Assembly: GCA_028823345.1 (NCBI GenBank)
Contig: JAPKBR010000004.1
Coordinates: 56,099-120,098, forward strand
Length of the DNA stretch: 64,000 nucleotides
Reading direction: 5' to 3'
Source: Planctomycetota bacterium
GTDB lineage: Bacteria; Planctomycetota; UBA1135; GCA-002686595
Shown: positions 1 through 8,437 of the stretch, piece by piece
Layout of the letters: the number at the start of each line of letters is the position of its first letter
Position numbering within the stretch: the stretch's first letter is position 1
Notes under the pieces: model-generated
Database searches by the model: none
Told to the model about the DNA's origin: nothing
Seen by the model: the letters and a program-made list of their open reading frames with translations, nothing else
Made by a program: the position numbers and the translations under genes

Positions 1-226
1 CGCTACTGGGAAGCGTCGACTCCATCTTCCAAGTGCCCTGACCGGCGCGCTCCTTCAAAAGGTGGTCGACCAGAGCCTCCCGGCCTTGCTCGACCCAGTG
101 ATCGACTTGCGCCGATGGGGAGCCGAAGCCCGCCCGGTTCAGCAAATGTTCGGCAGAGCGGTGATCCCAGACCGGGTCTTGGATGGCAGGCAGCGAAAAG
201 AGCAGGGGTAGCGCTAGGGTCAGCAT
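1..226 (-). CDS. DUF1800 family protein, N-terminal part (runs off the window)
   Basis: Reading the minus strand from the ATG at 226 gives an open frame to the window edge, about 75 codons. It begins with a hydrophobic stretch (LTLALPLLFSLPA) that looks like a signal peptide. Then comes HLLNRAGFGS, the usual opening of DUF1800 proteins, which are secreted proteins of unknown function common in Planctomycetota and often paired with DUF1501 proteins. The rest lies outside the window, so length and partners cannot be judged. It is divergent from the decarboxylase gene at 361, so the 134 bases between them should hold both promoters. The family call rests on the N-terminal motif only. Confidence 0.72.
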   Translation of the reverse strand, partial: MLTLALPLLFSLPAIQDPVWDHRSAEHLLNRAGFGSPSAQVDHWVEQGREALVDHLLKERAGQGTWKMESTLPSS

Positions 227-360
227 TGGAATTGGATCAAGAGACGTAGAATGAGGTGTGGGCCCTTCGTTGAACCCACCTTAATGGAATGGTTCCGAAC
301 TCACCGAGGGGTTCTCGTGCTCCATAATGAACCCTGGCCCACACATCCACCACCCTAATC

Positions 361-2169
361 GTGCCCAGAACCCAGCCCCCCCTCGATCTACGCGCCTATC
401 TGGACCTCCTGCGCTCTCGTGGTGAGTTAGTTGAGATCGACGCACCGGTTTCCTGGGACTTGGAAGCCGCCGAGATTCACCGCCGCGTGATTGCAGCCGG
501 AGGCCCCGCCTTACTCTTCCGCAACATCAAGGGGGCGGAATTCCCCTTGGTGACAAACCTCTTTGGGACCAGCGCACGGGTGGACCTAGCTTTTGGCGAG
601 AGGCCCAAGGAGCTCATCGAGCGGGTGGCGCAACTCCCTGAAGAGCTCATGCCCCCGACCCTCGCAAGTCTGTGGAAACAGCGAGACCTAGTGCCCCAGC
701 TCGCGCGGGTGGGTCTCAAGCATCGGGTCCAAGGCCCGGTCACAGAAGTGGTCGAATCAAATCCGCGCCTGTCTCGATTGCCCGCCCTCAAGACTTGGGA
801 ACGGGACGGTGGGCCTTTCGTCACCTTACCCCTGACCCTCACCCGGCACCCGGATAACGACGTACCCAACCTGGGCATGTACCGCAGTCAGATTTTTGAC
901 GATGACCAGGTCGGTGTGCACTTTCAGATTGGAAAGGGCGGAGGCTTTCACCTTTCCCGGGCCGAAGAACTCGGTCAAGCGCTTCCCGTCGACATCCACG
1001 TGGGCGGGCCGCCGGCGCTGATGCTCGCCGCCATCGCGCCCCTGCCAGAGAATGTGCCGGAGTTGCTGCTGGCTTCCCTACTTTTGGGGCAACGCCTACC
1101 CATGTGTCGCTCCCGGGAAGGCCGCTCGATTGCCGCCGGGGCAGAGTTCGTGCTTTCAGGATCCATCCAGCCGGGATCGCGTAGACCCGAAGGCCCTTTC
1201 GGCGACCACTACGGCTATTACTCTGAAAAGCACGACTATCCCTGGATGAAGGTGGACACCCTTCATCGTCGAAAAGATGCCATCTGGCCCGCGACTGTGG
1301 TGGGCAAACCCCGCCAGGAAGATTTCTTCCTGGGAGATTACCTGCAAGATCTGCTCGGTCCGCTTTTGCCCAAGGTTATGCCCGGAGTGATCGACCTTTG
1401 GAGCTACGGGGAAACCGGATACCACTCGCTCTCAGCGGCGATTGTGCGGGAGCGGTACGAAAGGGAAGCTGTTGCATCGGCCTTCCGCATCCTCGGGGAA
1501 GGTCAGATCTCCCTGACCAAATTCCTCTTGCTCACCGATGGTGAAGTGGACCTTAAGGATTTCGCCGCCACCCTGCGACATGTCCTAGAGCGCACAGACC
1601 CGCGCACGGATCTCTTGATCCTCCCCAACCTGTCCATGGATTCCTTGGACTATTCGGGGCCCGTGCGCCATCGGGGATCCAAGGGCGTATTGCTGGGATT
1701 GGGCGAAGCACGCCGATCTTTGCCCGACACGGTGTCGGGTGACCTGGGAGCTGGAATCCGTGATGCCAAAGTGTTCACCCCGGGCGCCCTCGTGGTTCAA
1801 ACCGCATCCCACGATGAAGATCCCGATGCGGCGGCTCGTATTGCCAAGCTAGATGCCCTCCAGGATTGGCCATTGGTGATCCTCTCCGATGATGCGGAGC
1901 GCGCGACCCGCAGCAGTGCAAACTTCCTGTGGACGACTTTCACGCGCTTCGACCCGGGGCAAGACATTGTCCCCCGGGAAGTGCGCCTGATCGGCACCCA
2001 TGCGTCCTATTCATTCCCCCTCGTGATCGATGCACGCATGAAGGCCACCTATCCAGAAGAATTGTTCTGCGATGACACGACCGCAAAGGTGGTAAACGAT
2101 CGTTGGAAAGAGTATTTCCCCGACGGCAAGGTCGAAATGGGGGCCTCCGACAAGGGGCACCTAGACTAG
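361..2169 (+). CDS. UbiD family decarboxylase (prenylated-FMN dependent)
   Basis: This 602-residue protein belongs to the UbiD (de)carboxylase family, whose members use prenylated FMN and a divalent metal to decarboxylate aromatic or alpha,beta-unsaturated acids. Visible family landmarks are the N-terminal LRAYLDLLRSRGEL segment, NLGMYRSQIFD (metal and prFMN-binding region) and EGPFGDHYGYYSEKHDYP, the conserved loop carrying active-site acidic residues. At about 600 residues it is longer than E. coli UbiD and closer to the menaquinone-type UbiD proteins of bacteria using the futalosine route, so a role in quinone synthesis is the best guess. No ubiX or mqn gene is in the window. The start is a GTG; the nearest upstream ATG (327) is out of frame. 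The stop overlaps the convergent kinase gene by four bases. Confidence 0.85.
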   Translation: MPRTQPPLDLRAYLDLLRSRGELVEIDAPVSWDLEAAEIHRRVIAAGGPALLFRNIKGAEFPLVTNLFGTSARVDLAFGERPKELIERVAQLPEELMPPTLASLWKQRDLVPQLARVGLKHRVQGPVTEVVESNPRLSRLPALKTWERDGGPFVTLPLTLTRHPDNDVPNLGMYRSQIFDDDQVGVHFQIGKGGGFHLSRAEELGQALPVDIHVGGPPALMLAAIAPLPENVPELLLASLLLGQRLPMCRSREGRSIAAGAEFVLSGSIQPGSRRPEGPFGDHYGYYSEKHDYPWMKVDTLHRRKDAIWPATVVGKPRQEDFFLGDYLQDLLGPLLPKVMPGVIDLWSYGETGYHSLSAAIVRERYEREAVASAFRILGEGQISLTKFLLLTDGEVDLKDFAATLRHVLERTDPRTDLLILPNLSMDSLDYSGPVRHRGSKGVLLGLGEARRSLPDTVSGDLGAGIRDAKVFTPGALVVQTASHDEDPDAAARIAKLDALQDWPLVILSDDAERATRSSANFLWTTFTRFDPGQDIVPREVRLIGTHASYSFPLVIDARMKATYPEELFCDDTTAKVVNDRWKEYFPDGKVEMGASDKGHLD

Positions 2170-3257
2170 CGGGCAGAATTAGATGCAGCCCTGTTGCGCT
2201 CCATGATGCGCACCATTTCAAACTGCACCCGGGCCCGGTCCAGGTTTTGATTCTCTCGCTTGATCTTGAAGTACTCGTCACCTGCCAAGTGATCGGTCAA
2301 AAATCGCACGCCCACGGTCAGGGTTACGATCGCCGCCGCAAGGGGCATCAGCTCTAACTCGTCTGCATTCAAAAAGGCGCCGGCACTGTCCATCCAGCCC
2401 GTGTTGAGTGCGCCTAGGACTTCTTGATTGACGCCGACTTGGGTTAGGTCCCGCTCGTCCTCGGCAGAATCGGCGGCGGCAAAGCGGGCCAAGTCGCCGA
2501 AGTCATAGAGCGACCAACCTGGCATGCAGGTGTCCAGGTCCACGATGCAACGGGCCGCACCACTTGTCTGGTCAAAGAGCACATTGTTCAGCTTGGTGTC
2601 CCCGTGAATTACGCGCACGGGAATGCGCCCCTGGGCTTGACCTGTCTCCACAATCTCCAGCAAATGCGCATATTTCAGGACGAATTCAATCTCGGGACGC
2701 ACCGTCCGCGCGCGGTCCTTGGCGTCGGCCCGCAGAGCAGCCTGAAACTGCCGCAGTCGATGGGTTGAGCTGAAGAAGAATGGGATCGTTTCCGATAACT
2801 CACGGGCATCCAAGTCAAAGAGCCGCGCTTGGAAGTTCCCAAAAGCAACTGCTGCCCCATAGGCCTGTTCGATTCCTTGGCAATGATCGTAAGTAACAGT
2901 GTCATCCACGAAGATATAGGTGCGCCAAGCACCGTCGGGCAACACCGCCCATGCCTCCCCCTCGTTGGTGGCAACCAATTCAAGGACTTCGAGTTCATGG
3001 TCACGAGCGCGCCAGGTATCGAGGCGCAACTGCTCGGTCACGCGCTTGATGTTGTGCATCAGGGCAGGGATGTCGCGAAAGATTTGATCATTCATGCGCT
3101 GGTGCAACATGCGGCAGGTTTCGCCTTGCATGCTCCAGCTGCTGATAAATGTTTCGTGAATATGTCCCCGACTAAGAGACTCGATCGAGAGCAAATCACG
3201 CCCCCCTGAGAATTTCAGCGCAGCGTGATGGGCAGGAGTGTAATTGAGCGGTTGCAC
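2166..3257 (-). CDS. Aminoglycoside phosphotransferase (APH)-fold kinase, NahK-like
   Basis: The 363-residue product has the catalytic signature of the APH/choline-kinase fold. HGDTKLNNVLFD (about residues 219-229) is the HxD...N catalytic loop and VDLDTCMPGWSLYDFGD (about 239-255) carries the magnesium-binding aspartate. The IDLDT-MPG-SLYDFGD wording and the N-terminal GHIHETF segment resemble N-acetylhexosamine 1-kinases (NahK/LnpB) more than antibiotic kinases. A sugar-1-kinase role is therefore inferred, but the substrate cannot be read from sequence. There are no membrane segments or signal peptide. It stands alone, convergent with the decarboxylase gene and divergent from the porin. Confidence 0.8.
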   Translation of the reverse strand: MQPLNYTPAHHAALKFSGGRDLLSIESLSRGHIHETFISSWSMQGETCRMLHQRMNDQIFRDIPALMHNIKRVTEQLRLDTWRARDHELEVLELVATNEGEAWAVLPDGAWRTYIFVDDTVTYDHCQGIEQAYGAAVAFGNFQARLFDLDARELSETIPFFFSSTHRLRQFQAALRADAKDRARTVRPEIEFVLKYAHLLEIVETGQAQGRIPVRVIHGDTKLNNVLFDQTSGAARCIVDLDTCMPGWSLYDFGDLARFAAADSAEDERDLTQVGVNQEVLGALNTGWMDSAGAFLNADELELMPLAAAIVTLTVGVRFLTDHLAGDEYFKIKRENQNLDRARVQFEMVRIMERNRAASNSAR

Positions 3258-3506
3258 GAAGGTCCTTAACAGGGAGTTGCCTCACCATGGGGCAACTCAC
3301 CCATGATGGGCAATCCCCCCCCATGACTGCCAGCCCGATCTGAATAGGTGCCTCAAAAAGGGAAAGCGCGTGTGAGGGGCCGTGGATCCCGATTCTCACG
3401 CAACCACGGGAGCTCGTAACCGCTGCGCCCGCTTGATCATGACCGGCCCACCCGTGATAATCCCCGCACCCAAAATTCCCGCGGCACCAAGCAGCCCAAC
3501 CCAAAC

Positions 3507-4697
3507 ATGAAAACCCGAGTCACATTGATCAGCACCCTCGCGACCCTCGCGCTCACCCCCCTCACCTTCGCCGGCGATAAGAACAACCCCTGGTCGGAGT
3601 TGGACGCAAAGCCTGCCAGCGAAGCTGTCGATGATACTTGGACGGTCACTTACAAGGACGGCCTCCAACTCAGCGACACCGACGGCTCCAATACGATCAA
3701 GATCGGCGGCCGCATCGTGTATGACATGGGCTGGCAAACCGGGGAGGACAAGCCAGGGGACAGCCAAGTTGAGGTCCGTACCGCGCGGCTTTACGTCAAA
3801 GGAAGGCTCAACGGCAACGTCTCCTACAAGGCGAACTATGACCTGGCCAATTCCGACTCCGCCGGGGATGTTGCCATCAAGGACCTGTACATGCAGTTCG
3901 ATGATCTGTACGGGGTACGGATTGGGCGCTTCAAGGAGCCCCAGTCACTGAACTCCATGACCTCGGCGAAGTACATCACCATGATCGAACGAGCTGGCAT
4001 TGTCAACGCGCTTAACCCGGGCCGAAATTCGGGCGTGGGCAATTCATGGCTGATCAACGACAACACCACGGTGGCTTTCGGTCTGTTCAAGGAGACATCC
4101 AACGGATTCAGTGACAACTCCGGCCAATGGAGCGCCACCTGTCGAGCCACGCACCTGATCTCGAATTCTCTGCATGTGGGAGCATCTGGCTCTAGCCGGG
4201 GCGGATCCGGCACGGATATCAGCACTCGCCCTGGGCACCACATGGCGGGTAGCGTCACATTGGCCGATGACGGACCTGCTCAGGATTCCAGCCTTTATGG
4301 CCTGGAAGCCGCCTGGCTCAACGGCCCCTTTAGCCTTCAAGCTGAGTACATCAGTCAGTCCTTTAACACGGCCAACGATGCAGAGGTCAACGGCTACTAC
4401 ATCACGGCCAGCTGGTTTCTGACCGGCGAACACCGCCCCTACAGCAAGTCTGGCGGCGTGTTCTCGCGGGTCGTTCCCTCAAAGGATGGTGGTGCCTACG
4501 AACTCACCGCCCGCCTTGACCACAGCCAAGGAGAGGACATCGATACGGTGGAAGTGGACGACCTGATCGTCGGCATCAACTGGTACACCGGCCGCAACTC
4601 GCGGATCATGCTGAACTACGTGATGGCGGACATCGACGAGGGCGGGGCGGAGTCCGATTACGACGCTCTCCTGCTGCGATTCCAAGTTGACTTTTGA
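3507..4697 (+). CDS. Phosphate-selective porin OprO/OprP family outer-membrane protein
   Basis: The 396-residue protein starts with a clear signal peptide (MKTRVTLISTLATLALTPLTFAGD). It continues with alternating beta-strand sequence typical of OprO/OprP porins: IKIGGRIVYDMGW, ARLYVKGRLNGNVSYKANYDLAN, YGVRIGRFKEPQSLNSM and a final strand ending in an aromatic residue (LLLRFQVDF). Family members are 16- or 18-stranded outer-membrane channels for phosphate or polyphosphate. The substrate is not provable here, since no pst or pho genes lie nearby. The final phenylalanine fits recognition by the BAM machinery. A second, partial porin C-terminus follows directly. Confidence 0.87.
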   Translation: MKTRVTLISTLATLALTPLTFAGDKNNPWSELDAKPASEAVDDTWTVTYKDGLQLSDTDGSNTIKIGGRIVYDMGWQTGEDKPGDSQVEVRTARLYVKGRLNGNVSYKANYDLANSDSAGDVAIKDLYMQFDDLYGVRIGRFKEPQSLNSMTSAKYITMIERAGIVNALNPGRNSGVGNSWLINDNTTVAFGLFKETSNGFSDNSGQWSATCRATHLISNSLHVGASGSSRGGSGTDISTRPGHHMAGSVTLADDGPAQDSSLYGLEAAWLNGPFSLQAEYISQSFNTANDAEVNGYYITASWFLTGEHRPYSKSGGVFSRVVPSKDGGAYELTARLDHSQGEDIDTVEVDDLIVGINWYTGRNSRIMLNYVMADIDEGGAESDYDALLLRFQVDF

Positions 4698-5004
4698 CGG
4701 GTCTCACCGACCTTTGCGGCCGGTCTTGGACAAGCAACCGACACGCTGGGATCCATTGCGAGGGCGTTGGGGAAGGACGAACCCCACCAAAGACGGAGTG
4801 GCAGCGGAGTTTGCCGCGCAAATTGCATTCACAAATTTGGACGCCGGCAACATTCAAGGTGGAGCCCCATTTGACTGGGGTTGTGGGCTGAACCTGCATT
4901 TCACCCCCCGCTCGCGCCTCATGCTTCACTATCGAAATTCTAGGCTTGCGGGCCAAGATGAGGGTCTAGACATGTTACTGGTGCGCGTTCAAGCTGGTTT
5001 CTAG
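4687..5004 (+). pseudogene. Remnant of a second porin: C-terminal strands only
   Basis: The 105-codon open frame begins at a TTG inside the end of the porin gene and has no signal peptide. Its second half reads GGAPFDWGCGLNLHFTPRSRL, then MLHYRNSRLAGQDEGLDMLLVRVQAGF. This matches the last strands of the upstream porin (VGINWYTGRNSRIMLNY, then DALLLRFQVDF) in pattern, spacing and the terminal phenylalanine. The first 40 codons resemble nothing. The simplest reading is the tail of a tandem porin duplicate whose 5' part was deleted. A short genuine protein cannot be excluded, but without a signal peptide it could not reach the outer membrane. Confidence 0.55.
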
Positions 5005-5104
5005 GTACCAAGAGGCGCATATACCCCTGAGTGCGGGACTTTCGTTAGACTCAAAGGGGTCGGGCCAATGTTGACCCCTCTTCTGGATCCTCCCCTCAAA
5101 CCAA

Positions 5105-6256
5105 ATGAAAAACAACATCCTCCTTGCGGCCGTATTTGTCGCACTCGCATCTTCCGCCTCCGCCCAATACTCGGACGGTTTTGAATCCTACGCCAATGGC
5201 TCGGCCGTTGAAGGTCAAGGCTCCTGGGGCAACTGGGACGGAGTGAACACACTCTACAACAAGGTCACAACGACCCAGGCAGCGACCGGCAGCAACGCAT
5301 TGAGCGTTGTTGGCAGTGGCGATCCCAATTGCGCCTTTTGCTCGGACACGGTAAACCCCTTGGGTGGTCCGTACACATCCGGTCAATGGGTCTTCAGCTG
5401 CAAGCAGTACATCCCGAACAGCTTTGGCGGCACGACCTATTGGATCATGCTGAACCAGTTTGCCGCCGGTGGTCCCTACAGCTGGTCCGTGCAAGTCAAC
5501 ATGAACGGCAGCACCTTGATGGCGACGCCCGACATCAATGGCGCCGCGGTTATCCAAGGACCCAACTCTATCCCGATCGTCTTCGACGCATGGGTGGAAC
5601 TGCGCGCAGAAATCGACCTGGACGCCGACAACTGCCTCATCTATTACGACAACCAACTGATGGGTGAGTACACCTGGTCCATTGGCGTATCGACAGTAGG
5701 CGTCGCCGAGATCGCATCCCTCGACCTGTTCCCCGCAGACAACAACACCGGCGAAGTCTTCTACGACGACTTCAGCGTGACCGTTGGCACGGGCGGCGGA
5801 CCTTCCCTGTTCTGTAACCCGGCTAACCTGAATTCGAGCGGCACCGCGGCTACCTTGGCGGGCTCGACCTTCAGTGGCCCCGGCCTGTTCCACCTGGATG
5901 CCATCGGAGGCCCCCCAGCAGAGTTCGGGTACTTCCTCGTCGCAGCCGCCTCACTCGACCCGGGTATCCCGGTCAGCGGCGGGCGCCTTTGCCTCGGTGC
6001 TCCCATCGGACGCTTCACCGCCTCGGCGGGACCCGGCTTTAGTTCGATCGGACAATTCGATGGGGCTGGCATCTTTCAGAATCTCGCTGGTACCTCATCG
6101 GTCGGCTCTGGCTACGACGTGGGCCAGGCCCTCCCGGACCCTCCTGGGGGAGTGATTTCAGCTGGCGCCACCTGGAACTTCCAGCTTTGGTACCGCGATG
6201 GCGGTGCTGGGCCAGGCTCCTCAAACTTCTCGGACGGAATCGCAGTCACCTTCTGA
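5105..6256 (+). CDS. Secreted protein with jelly-roll-like domain and shared C-terminal domain
   Basis: The 383-residue protein has a strong signal peptide (MKNNILLAAVFVALASSASAQ). A region of about 215 residues opens YSDGFESYANGS and has the feel of a concanavalin/LamG-type lectin fold (acidic, aromatic, ending EVFYDDFSVTVG). The last 145 residues are the C-terminal domain found in five proteins of this window: a cysteine near FCNPANLNSSGTAA, LCLGAPIGRF, then GATWNFQLWYRDGG and NFSDGIAVTF. It is probably a cell-surface or exported protein. The role of the shared domain is unknown; sorting or anchoring is inferred from its terminal position. It lies between the porin remnant and the convergent tryptophan dioxygenase gene. 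Confidence 0.8.
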   Translation: MKNNILLAAVFVALASSASAQYSDGFESYANGSAVEGQGSWGNWDGVNTLYNKVTTTQAATGSNALSVVGSGDPNCAFCSDTVNPLGGPYTSGQWVFSCKQYIPNSFGGTTYWIMLNQFAAGGPYSWSVQVNMNGSTLMATPDINGAAVIQGPNSIPIVFDAWVELRAEIDLDADNCLIYYDNQLMGEYTWSIGVSTVGVAEIASLDLFPADNNTGEVFYDDFSVTVGTGGGPSLFCNPANLNSSGTAATLAGSTFSGPGLFHLDAIGGPPAEFGYFLVAAASLDPGIPVSGGRLCLGAPIGRFTASAGPGFSSIGQFDGAGIFQNLAGTSSVGSGYDVGQALPDPPGGVISAGATWNFQLWYRDGGAGPGSSNFSDGIAVTF

Positions 6257-6286
6257 TCCAACCGAAGCTTATCGGCTACGAGGAGT

Positions 6287-7396
6287 TCACTCCTCTGCGC
6301 TGAAGCCATAGAAGGCCGCTTCCCCAAGAGGGGGGGCGGCCTCTCTTCGTAGCAAGAGAGTTCGAACAGCCCACAAATCGCGGAACACGCGATACTCAAG
6401 CGCGGTTTTGTCGAGGTAATCGACGCCAGCACTGCCCCCGGTTCCTACCCGGCGCCCAATGACGCGTTCGACCATACGCGCATGGCGTTGGCGGAAGACC
6501 AGGAACGCCTGTTCCACCTCAATGATACCGGCGAGGACTTCACGCGGCCAAGCAAGGAGCGGAAGCTCACGGTAGGTCTCAATGAACAACATGGCCACCC
6601 GTGCATGTACTCGTTGGGGGTCACCCTTCACGTCTGTTCCCCGCAAGAAGGCCTCGGTCGAGGCAATCTCCCGATCGTAAAGTTTGTCGAGTCGTTCGTG
6701 ATCTGCCTCGGGGGCAACCTCCTTGGCACGCACGCGAGCCTTGCTCACCTCCGCACGCTGGCTCTCTAGGAAACCTTTTAAAAAACCTTCGCGCGCTGCA
6801 GCTGACTTGGCATCCCCATGGGGGACCCCATCGATGGGGGTACGTTCGAGCCAGGACCGCACCGCATCACGCAGGTTTGGACCATCTGCCTGGGTTTCTC
6901 GCAAGTGCTTGAGAGCACTCGATTCAGAGCCGTCCGGATCACGCAAGGCCGCGATGTGGCTCCCGGGAGCCCCGAGGGGAATGCGCTCATCATCATCGAG
7001 CCCAAACAGCACTTCGATTTGGCGCATCTGGGCACTTTGAAAACCGCTGGCGGGCATGAGCTTGTTACGGAAGGCCAAGTACTCGCGGGTGCCAATGGTT
7101 TCGACCAACTCAAAGTGCTTCACACCCATTTTGAAAATCGTGGTCACCCGACGCAGGCGCGACACCGCCTGGGAGAGCTCCTGCTCGGAGACTCTTGGGC
7201 GCATGAACAGATCCCGCGCCGCCGCCATATCAGTGCGCACGAGCTTGAACCAGAGCTCAAACACTTGGTGCACCGTAATGAAGAGCAGCTCCTCTTCTTC
7301 GAGGGTGCTCTCGTCATTCCCGAGCCCCCCCTGAAGACCCAGCAAATCTTCCACGCGGATGTAGTCCCAGTAGGTCGTCGGAGGTTGGTTCGCCAT
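6287..7396 (-). CDS. kynA: Tryptophan 2,3-dioxygenase
   Basis: The 369-residue protein is a heme tryptophan 2,3-dioxygenase, which opens the indole ring to N-formylkynurenine as the first step of the kynurenine pathway. It opens with TTYWDYIRVEDLLGLQGG and has FITVHQVFELWFK, where His43 matches the distal active-site histidine. Near the C-terminus, RHARMVERVIGRRVGTGGS carries a histidine (about 305) in the position of the proximal heme ligand and the GTGGS substrate loop. It is longer than the roughly 280-residue proteobacterial enzymes because of an insertion in the middle. No kynureninase or formamidase is in the window. The start is close to bioB and transcribed divergently from it. Confidence 0.92.
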   Translation of the reverse strand: MANQPPTTYWDYIRVEDLLGLQGGLGNDESTLEEEELLFITVHQVFELWFKLVRTDMAAARDLFMRPRVSEQELSQAVSRLRRVTTIFKMGVKHFELVETIGTREYLAFRNKLMPASGFQSAQMRQIEVLFGLDDDERIPLGAPGSHIAALRDPDGSESSALKHLRETQADGPNLRDAVRSWLERTPIDGVPHGDAKSAAAREGFLKGFLESQRAEVSKARVRAKEVAPEADHERLDKLYDREIASTEAFLRGTDVKGDPQRVHARVAMLFIETYRELPLLAWPREVLAGIIEVEQAFLVFRQRHARMVERVIGRRVGTGGSAGVDYLDKTALEYRVFRDLWAVRTLLLRREAAPPLGEAAFYGFSAEE

Positions 7397-7454
7397 GATG
7401 GGGAAGAGGATACTGATTCCCCCACACCGGGGTATGCGCTATCATGGGCGCTCC

Positions 7455-8423
7455 ATGTCCGCCCCTCCCACCACCACCCAGCCCAATCCGCTCCTTGAGC
7501 GGGCGATCGGCCTCCTGAACCGGCCCCTGCTCGAATTGATCCTCGAAGCAGCCACCGTCCACCGGGCCAACCACGACCCTGCGCGCATCCAGTGTGCGCA
7601 CTTATTCTCAATCAAGACCGGGGCCTGCCCAGAGGACTGTGGCTACTGCTCCCAAAGCGCTCACCACTCGTCGGGCCTCGAGCGGGAAGCTTTGACCGAC
7701 CTGGACTCGGTCCGAGACGAAGCTAAGAAAGCGCGAGAATCGGGAGCCGATCGACTTTGCCTCGGCGCTGCTTGGCGCGGTGTAAAGGACGGCCCTGATT
7801 TCGACCGGGTACTTGAAATGGTGCGCGCGGTCAAACATGAGGGGCTCGAGGCCTGCGCAACCCTGGGCATGCTCGACCTTTCCCAAGCCGAACGCCTGCG
7901 AGATGCGGGCCTAGATTACTACAACCACAACCTCGACACGGGGCGCAGTCATTACCAGAACATCGTGACCACGCGCACCTATGACGAACGACTCGACACT
8001 TTGCAGGTCGCGCGAGATGCGGGCCTATCCCTTTGCTGCGGCGGCATTCTCGGCATGGGTGAAACGCGGGAGCAGCGGGCAGAGTTCCTTGCCCAGCTGG
8101 CGGCCCTCGACCCGACGCCTGAGTCAGTACCCATCAACTCGTTGGTGCCCGTGGAGGGAACGCCCCTGGAGAATCAAGACCCCCTTCCCTGGGACGAAGT
8201 CGTGCGCATGGTTGCCACCGCCCGCATCATGATGCCCAAGTCCACGGTGCGTCTTTCCGCCGGCCGCGAGTCCATGACCGAGGAAGCCCAGAGCATGTGT
8301 TTCCTGGCCGGTGCGAACTCGGTGTTCCTGGGGGAAAAACTTTTGACCACCAAAGGGCGCGGCCGCTCCAATGACGCAGACCTCTTTCAACGACTTGGCA
8401 TGAATCCAGTCCAAGAGGGCTAG
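7455..8423 (+). CDS. bioB: Biotin synthase
   Basis: A radical-SAM enzyme that inserts sulfur into dethiobiotin to make biotin. The CPEDCGYC motif (Cys58, Cys62, Cys65 from this start) binds the [4Fe-4S] cluster and is followed by QSAHHSSG. NHNLDTGRSHYQNIVTTRTY, VCCGGI-type GILGMGET and SAGRE near the C-terminus are all standard BioB blocks. The ATG at 7455 gives 322 residues, the family's usual length. The frame is open back to 7395, but that would overlap the tryptophan dioxygenase start and adds no conserved sequence. First gene of a biotin operon, with bioFD 14 bases downstream. No BirA operator is obvious upstream. Confidence 0.95.
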   Translation: MSAPPTTTQPNPLLERAIGLLNRPLLELILEAATVHRANHDPARIQCAHLFSIKTGACPEDCGYCSQSAHHSSGLEREALTDLDSVRDEAKKARESGADRLCLGAAWRGVKDGPDFDRVLEMVRAVKHEGLEACATLGMLDLSQAERLRDAGLDYYNHNLDTGRSHYQNIVTTRTYDERLDTLQVARDAGLSLCCGGILGMGETREQRAEFLAQLAALDPTPESVPINSLVPVEGTPLENQDPLPWDEVVRMVATARIMMPKSTVRLSAGRESMTEEAQSMCFLAGANSVFLGEKLLTTKGRGRSNDADLFQRLGMNPVQEG

Positions 8424-8437
8424 AACGCCAAGACACC

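Noticed and set aside
3396..3767. Minus-strand frame with a hydrophobic C-terminal stretch upstream of the porin
   Set aside because: Most of it overlaps the porin gene antisense and it has no usable start near the hydrophobic part.
5096..5893. 265-codon frame antisense to a secreted protein
   Set aside because: No signal peptide or domain; the plus-strand gene has both.
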